From Gammaproteobacteria bacterium (lineage in GTDB: Bacteria; Pseudomonadota; Gammaproteobacteria; Steroidobacterales; Steroidobacteraceae): 10,784 nucleotides of DNA. Both the position numbers and the translations under genes were made by a program. This document shows, piece by piece, positions 7,579 to 10,784 of this stretch; the first letter of the stretch is position 1, and each line of letters starts with the position of its first letter. The stretch spans positions 1 to 10,784 of the forward strand of contig RGYP01000035.1 in assembly GCA_010031985.1 (NCBI GenBank). Reading direction: 5' to 3'. A model generated the notes under the pieces. The model was not told the DNA's origin and searched no databases. It saw only the letters and a list, made by a program, of their open reading frames with translations.

Positions 7579-8186
7579 TAACCCGCAGCCAGCAGCGCCG
7601 CCACTTCGGCGGTGTCTGCGCGGCGCATCGGGCGACCATCCACCGGGCTGACCGGCGCCTGACGGATGCCATCGACCGGAAAGACCACGATCTCGACCGG
7701 CTGACCGTCCACCTCGAGGTGCAAAGAGGGTTGCTGCACCACGCGTTCGGCATTGACGCGCGTCCGGCGCTCGCCCAAGTCGAAAGGCACACCGTGATCC
7801 ATCAGGTGAAAACTCACCGACTCGGCGCGGTCAGCGAACACGTGTAGCGTGACGTCGTCGTGCGGGGTTGCCGTTCCCTGCAGCACCGGACCCACCAGTC
7901 GCGGCTGGAAATCTTTGAGACGCTGCATCATGTCGAGCGCCACTTCGCGCTGTGTCTGCAATGACTCGAGATGCGCTTCGCCGCCGAATAGACGTTGGTA
8001 TTCCTGCAAGGCCTGCTCGATTTCCGTATTGCGCGGCAACACGGCCCCATCGATCACGCCGAAGCGCTCTGCAGCCTTGCGTTTGGCGAACAAGAAATCG
8101 CGGATGCCGTGCTCCGCCATCACGCGAGCAGCTTCCTGTGCCAGCGCACGGCGCAGATTCTCGGCACGCGGAGGCAACTTCTTCAC
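7575..8186 (-). CDS. Protein of unknown function with degenerate nucleotidyltransferase-like motif
   Basis: Protein of 203 aa that I cannot name. It starts at a GTG with a strong ribosome binding site, GAGGTG (8192-8197 on the plus strand), 5 nt upstream. It is soluble-looking, with no signal peptide or membrane segment. Residues 1-95 look mostly helical and charged. Residues 99-116 read like the first motif of MNT-type nucleotidyltransferases (GS..x..G..xSDIDL), with matching GTATP at 104-108 and DVTL at 111-114. The usual Gly-Ser is Gly-Pro and the second metal-binding Asp is Thr113, so classical catalysis is doubtful; the third strand (VEIVVF, 164-169) carries Glu, not Asp. It begins 23 bp after the mrcA stop on the same strand with no terminator between, so cotranscription is likely. 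A protein-binding or regulatory role is possible; the motif could also be coincidence. Confidence 0.8.
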   Translation of the reverse strand: MKKLPPRAENLRRALAQEAARVMAEHGIRDFLFAKRKAAERFGVIDGAVLPRNTEIEQALQEYQRLFGGEAHLESLQTQREVALDMMQRLKDFQPRLVGPVLQGTATPHDDVTLHVFADRAESVSFHLMDHGVPFDLGERRTRVNAERVVQQPSLHLEVDGQPVEIVVFPVDGIRQAPVSPVDGRPMRRADTAEVAALLAAGY

Positions 8187-8209
8187 GGCGACACCTCGAG
8201 AGGCGGTTG

Positions 8210-10705
8210 CTAGAAAATGGGCTCCGCCGATGGCTGCTCGGTGGGTGGTCGCGCGGGATCCATACCCGCTTCGCCGAGGACGCCGCCCGTGGGCAGCCGA
8301 TCGGTCATGAAGGTTTCAAAGATTGCATCGGGATCGTCGGCGCTGGCGATTTCGCCGGTGACAGGGGAGATCCGCACCTGCACGAGACCGCCGGGCACTG
8401 GCCAAGGACGATCCGGTACGCCCTTGAGCGCCTTGGCCATGAAGTCTGTCCAGATGGGCACTGCGGTGCGACTGCCTTCTTCGCCTTCACCGAGCGGTCG
8501 CAACTGATCGAAGCCGACCCACACCGACGCCACCAGCGTCGGGTTATAGCCGTTGAACCAGGTATCGCGCGCTTCGTTGGTGGTGCCGGTTTTGCCGGCG
8601 ACGTCGCTGCGGCCGAGCGCGAGTGCGCGGCGACCAGTACCGCGCGTGATCACATCGCGCAGCATGTCGGTGATCAGCCAGGCGTTCTGCGAGCTGATGA
8701 CGCGCGGTGCGACTTGCGTGGCGGGCAGCTTGCAGCTCGTCGGCAACGGCAGGGCTTCGGCCTCGCCAGCTTCTTCGGCATCGGCGTTTTGGGCCGTGGC
8801 CGCTTCGATGGCAGGCGTTTCACTCGCGGTGATGGCTTCGGGCGGATCGCATTCGCGCGCCACGCGTCGCGGCGTTGCCTCGAATACGACCTGACCTTGC
8901 GGATCGACGATGCGCTCGATGAACCAGGGCTGGATGCGATGACCGCCGTTGGCGAAGACCGCGTAGCCTGCAGCAACCTGCAGGGGCGTGGCGCTCATGG
9001 TGCCGAGCGAAAGCGTGAGATTTCGCGGCAGACTCGCGCGGTCGAAACCGAAGCGCTCGGTGTAGGCCATGGCCGGCCCCATGCCGATCGCCTGCAGTAC
9101 GCGGATCGACACCAGGTTGCGCGACTTGACGAGTGCTTCACGCAGGCGCGTGGGTCCGCCGAAATCGCCGCTGGAGTTTTCTGGCCGCCAGGCTTCTTCC
9201 ATGCGCGGATCGTCGATGACGAACGGCGCATCGAGAACGAGCGATGACGGCGTGAAGCCGTTTTCGAGCGCGGCCGAATACAGGAACGGCTTGTATCCGG
9301 AGCCCGGCTGGCGCTTTGCCTGAATGGCGCGGTTGAACTTGCCCGCATTGACATCAAAGTAATCGAAGCCACCGACCAACGCCGTGATCGCACCGTCCGC
9401 AGGTGAGAGCGCGACGAGTGCCGCGGCCGCTTCCGGAATTTGTGCGAGTTGCGGCGTCGGCTGCAGCGTGACGTGGATGATCTGCCCGCGCGCGAGAATT
9501 TCACGGGCGCTCTTGGGCGACTTGCCGAGCCGTCCGTTTACTTTGGGACGCGCCCAGGAGATGCCCTCCCAGGGCAGGGTGACGATGCCGCTGCCACGCG
9601 CGTAGACCCGCGCCGATTTGTCCTGCACCTCGAGCACCAGCGCCGGCAGAACGCCGCCGCTCACCGGCTGTTCTTCGAGCAATTCTTCGAAGGCGGCTTC
9701 ATCGCCGTTGGCCGGAATGCTCACCGTGGCTCGCGCACCACGCCAGCCGTGGCGACGATCGTAATCGAGCAGTCCCGTGCGCAGGGCTTCGTTAGCAGCG
9801 CCTTGCTGCACGGGTTCGATGGTGGTGTAGATCTTGTAGCCTTCGTTCTGCGCGGCGGCGCCGAAACGCTGCACGAGTTCGAGCCGCGCCATCTCGGCGA
9901 CGTAGGGCGCTTCGACCTCGAAAGACTGCACGTGCACGCGGGCAAAGATTTTCTCTGCCGCGGCGCGCCGTTCGGCTTCGGTGTCTATGAAACCGAGTTC
10001 GCGCATGCGGCGCAGCACGTAAGTGCGGCGCTGCGCTGCCGCCGTGGGGTTATTGATCGGGTTGAAGCGCGACGGCGCCTGCGGCACGCGCGCGAGGGTT
10101 GCGGCCTCGGCGAGGGTGAGCTGATCGAGCGTCTTGCCGAAGTAAAGGTCGGCGGCGGCGGCAACGCCATAGGCGCGCTTACCGAAATGGATGACGTTGA
10201 GATAGAGCCCGAGGATTTCCTCCTTGGAAAACTCTTGCTCGATGCGGTAGGTGAGGAACATCTCCTGTCCCTTGCGTCGCCAGGTGCGATCGTTGGTCAG
10301 GAACAGATTCTTTGCGGTTTGCTGCGTGATGGTGCTCGCGCCCTCGAGTCGATATCCGGGCAGCAAGTTGACCATCATCGAACGCAGGATGCCCTGGTAA
10401 TCGAATCCCGAATGCTCGAAGAAACGATCGTCCTCGGCAGCGATGAAGGCTTGACGCACCATCGGCGGTACTTGCTCGAAGGTGACGGGGATACGCCGTT
10501 GCTCGCCGATCTGCGCGATTACCTGACCGTCGCGCGAGTACACGCGCAGCGGGACCTGCAGTTCGATCTGGCGCATCGCTTCGACGCTCGGCAGGGAGGG
10601 CTGAAGGTAAAGATAGGCCCCCGAAATCAGCGCCATCACGCCGATCACGCCGATCACGAGACCCGCAGCGGCGAGGAATGCGATTTTCGGCAGGTAACGC
10701 TTCAC
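8210..10705 (-). CDS. mrcA: Penicillin-binding protein 1A, bifunctional class A
   Basis: Inner-membrane peptidoglycan polymerase of 831 aa. A short cytoplasmic N-terminus leads into one membrane segment (about 8-33). The GT51 glycosyltransferase domain shows EDDRFFEHSG (91-100, catalytic Glu at 91), GASTITQQ (122-129), RRKGQE (143-148) and KEEILGLYLN (161-170). An OB-like domain typical of PBP1A lies about 320-420. The transpeptidase has SGYK (Ser469/Lys472), SRN (528-530) and KTGT (705-708), so both activities appear intact. An Ala/Glu-rich insertion (about 622-655) is flanked by the only two cysteines, 619 and 658. The start is GTG at 10705; an in-frame TAA lies five codons upstream with no start codon between, so the start is fixed although no good ribosome binding site is seen. 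An inverted-repeat arm overlaps the membrane-segment codons. Confidence 0.96.
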   Translation of the reverse strand: MKRYLPKIAFLAAAGLVIGVIGVMALISGAYLYLQPSLPSVEAMRQIELQVPLRVYSRDGQVIAQIGEQRRIPVTFEQVPPMVRQAFIAAEDDRFFEHSGFDYQGILRSMMVNLLPGYRLEGASTITQQTAKNLFLTNDRTWRRKGQEMFLTYRIEQEFSKEEILGLYLNVIHFGKRAYGVAAAADLYFGKTLDQLTLAEAATLARVPQAPSRFNPINNPTAAAQRRTYVLRRMRELGFIDTEAERRAAAEKIFARVHVQSFEVEAPYVAEMARLELVQRFGAAAQNEGYKIYTTIEPVQQGAANEALRTGLLDYDRRHGWRGARATVSIPANGDEAAFEELLEEQPVSGGVLPALVLEVQDKSARVYARGSGIVTLPWEGISWARPKVNGRLGKSPKSAREILARGQIIHVTLQPTPQLAQIPEAAAALVALSPADGAITALVGGFDYFDVNAGKFNRAIQAKRQPGSGYKPFLYSAALENGFTPSSLVLDAPFVIDDPRMEEAWRPENSSGDFGGPTRLREALVKSRNLVSIRVLQAIGMGPAMAYTERFGFDRASLPRNLTLSLGTMSATPLQVAAGYAVFANGGHRIQPWFIERIVDPQGQVVFEATPRRVARECDPPEAITASETPAIEAATAQNADAEEAGEAEALPLPTSCKLPATQVAPRVISSQNAWLITDMLRDVITRGTGRRALALGRSDVAGKTGTTNEARDTWFNGYNPTLVASVWVGFDQLRPLGEGEEGSRTAVPIWTDFMAKALKGVPDRPWPVPGGLVQVRISPVTGEIASADDPDAIFETFMTDRLPTGGVLGEAGMDPARPPTEQPSAEPIF
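10637..10674 (+). repeat. Left arm of terminal inverted repeat
   Basis: Bases 10637-10667 are the exact reverse complement of 10754-10784; after one mismatch the match continues for 6 more bases, giving 37 of 38. This arm lies in the mrcA codons for the membrane segment (AGLVIGVIGV). It contains a 9-bp tandem unit (cacgccgat, twice plus part), which accounts for the V-I-G repeat in the protein. Confidence 0.9.
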
Positions 10706-10784
10706 GACGTCGGCATGTTACCGGAATGGTGGCCGACGATGCCGGATCGCCGATGCGGGTCTCGTGATCGGCGTGATCGGCGTG
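10706..10784. other. Short terminal stretch upstream of mrcA, no gene seen
   Basis: These 79 bases run from the mrcA start to the window edge. I see no credible start of a divergent gene: the available ATGs either stop quickly or give non-descript peptides. A clear promoter for mrcA is not visible. The last 38 bases are the right arm of the inverted repeat, so they may not represent the true upstream sequence. Confidence 0.5.
10747..10784 (-). repeat. Right arm of terminal inverted repeat at the window edge
   Basis: This is the reverse-complement partner of 10637-10674, with 37 of 38 bases matching. It ends exactly at the last base of the window, so it may continue beyond. Read on the plus strand, it repeats the mrcA codons for AGLVIGVIGV in the opposite orientation. 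The 72-nt segment between the arms holds the mrcA start codon. Confidence 0.9.

Noticed and set aside
7952..9247. Plus-strand open frame (431 codons) opposite mrcA and its downstream gene
   Set aside because: Arg/His-rich antisense shadow; mrcA has all its catalytic motifs in the opposite strand.

Overview
The window is about 10.8 kb of dense, GC-rich bacterial chromosome made almost entirely of housekeeping genes. The protein signatures fit a Gammaproteobacterium: a C+ type L31, a large hexameric type II citrate synthase, HemW and RdgB close to the E. coli proteins, and the yicC-gmk / rph-rdgB-hemW neighbourhood. A xanthomonad-like or related high-GC lineage is my guess only; no rRNA or lineage marker is present. 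I see no phage, plasmid, IS element, CRISPR, tRNA or rRNA.

Layout. (1) Positions 1-1338, minus strand: yicC (RNA endonuclease family) followed by gmk (guanylate kinase), with an ATGA stop/start overlap; gmk runs off the left edge. (2) A 126-bp divergent intergenic region, then on the plus strand rph (RNase PH), rdgB (XTP/dITP pyrophosphatase) and hemW (radical SAM heme chaperone), spaced 8 and 26 bp apart and probably one operon. (3) Positions 4046-4335: a 290-bp intergenic region holding a possible weak terminator after hemW, an AT-rich island (18 G+C in 60 bases at 4081-4140), one consensus DnaA box and a probable rpmE promoter. (4) rpmE (ribosomal protein L31) with a textbook intrinsic terminator. 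(5) A secreted M48 zinc metalloprotease with a LysM-like tail. (6) gltA (citrate synthase). (7) Minus strand, convergent with gltA: mrcA (bifunctional penicillin-binding protein 1A), then 23 bp downstream a conserved-looking gene of unknown function with a degenerate nucleotidyltransferase-like motif.

Functionally the genes cover nucleotide-pool upkeep (gmk, rdgB), RNA processing and decay (rph, yicC), translation (rpmE), heme delivery (hemW), central carbon metabolism (gltA) and the envelope (mrcA, M48 protease). I find no new defence, mobile or biosynthetic system. The points most worth checking are a near-perfect 38-bp inverted repeat at the right end (possibly an assembly fold-back), the nucleotidyltransferase-like protein linked to mrcA, and the DnaA box next to the AT-rich island before rpmE.
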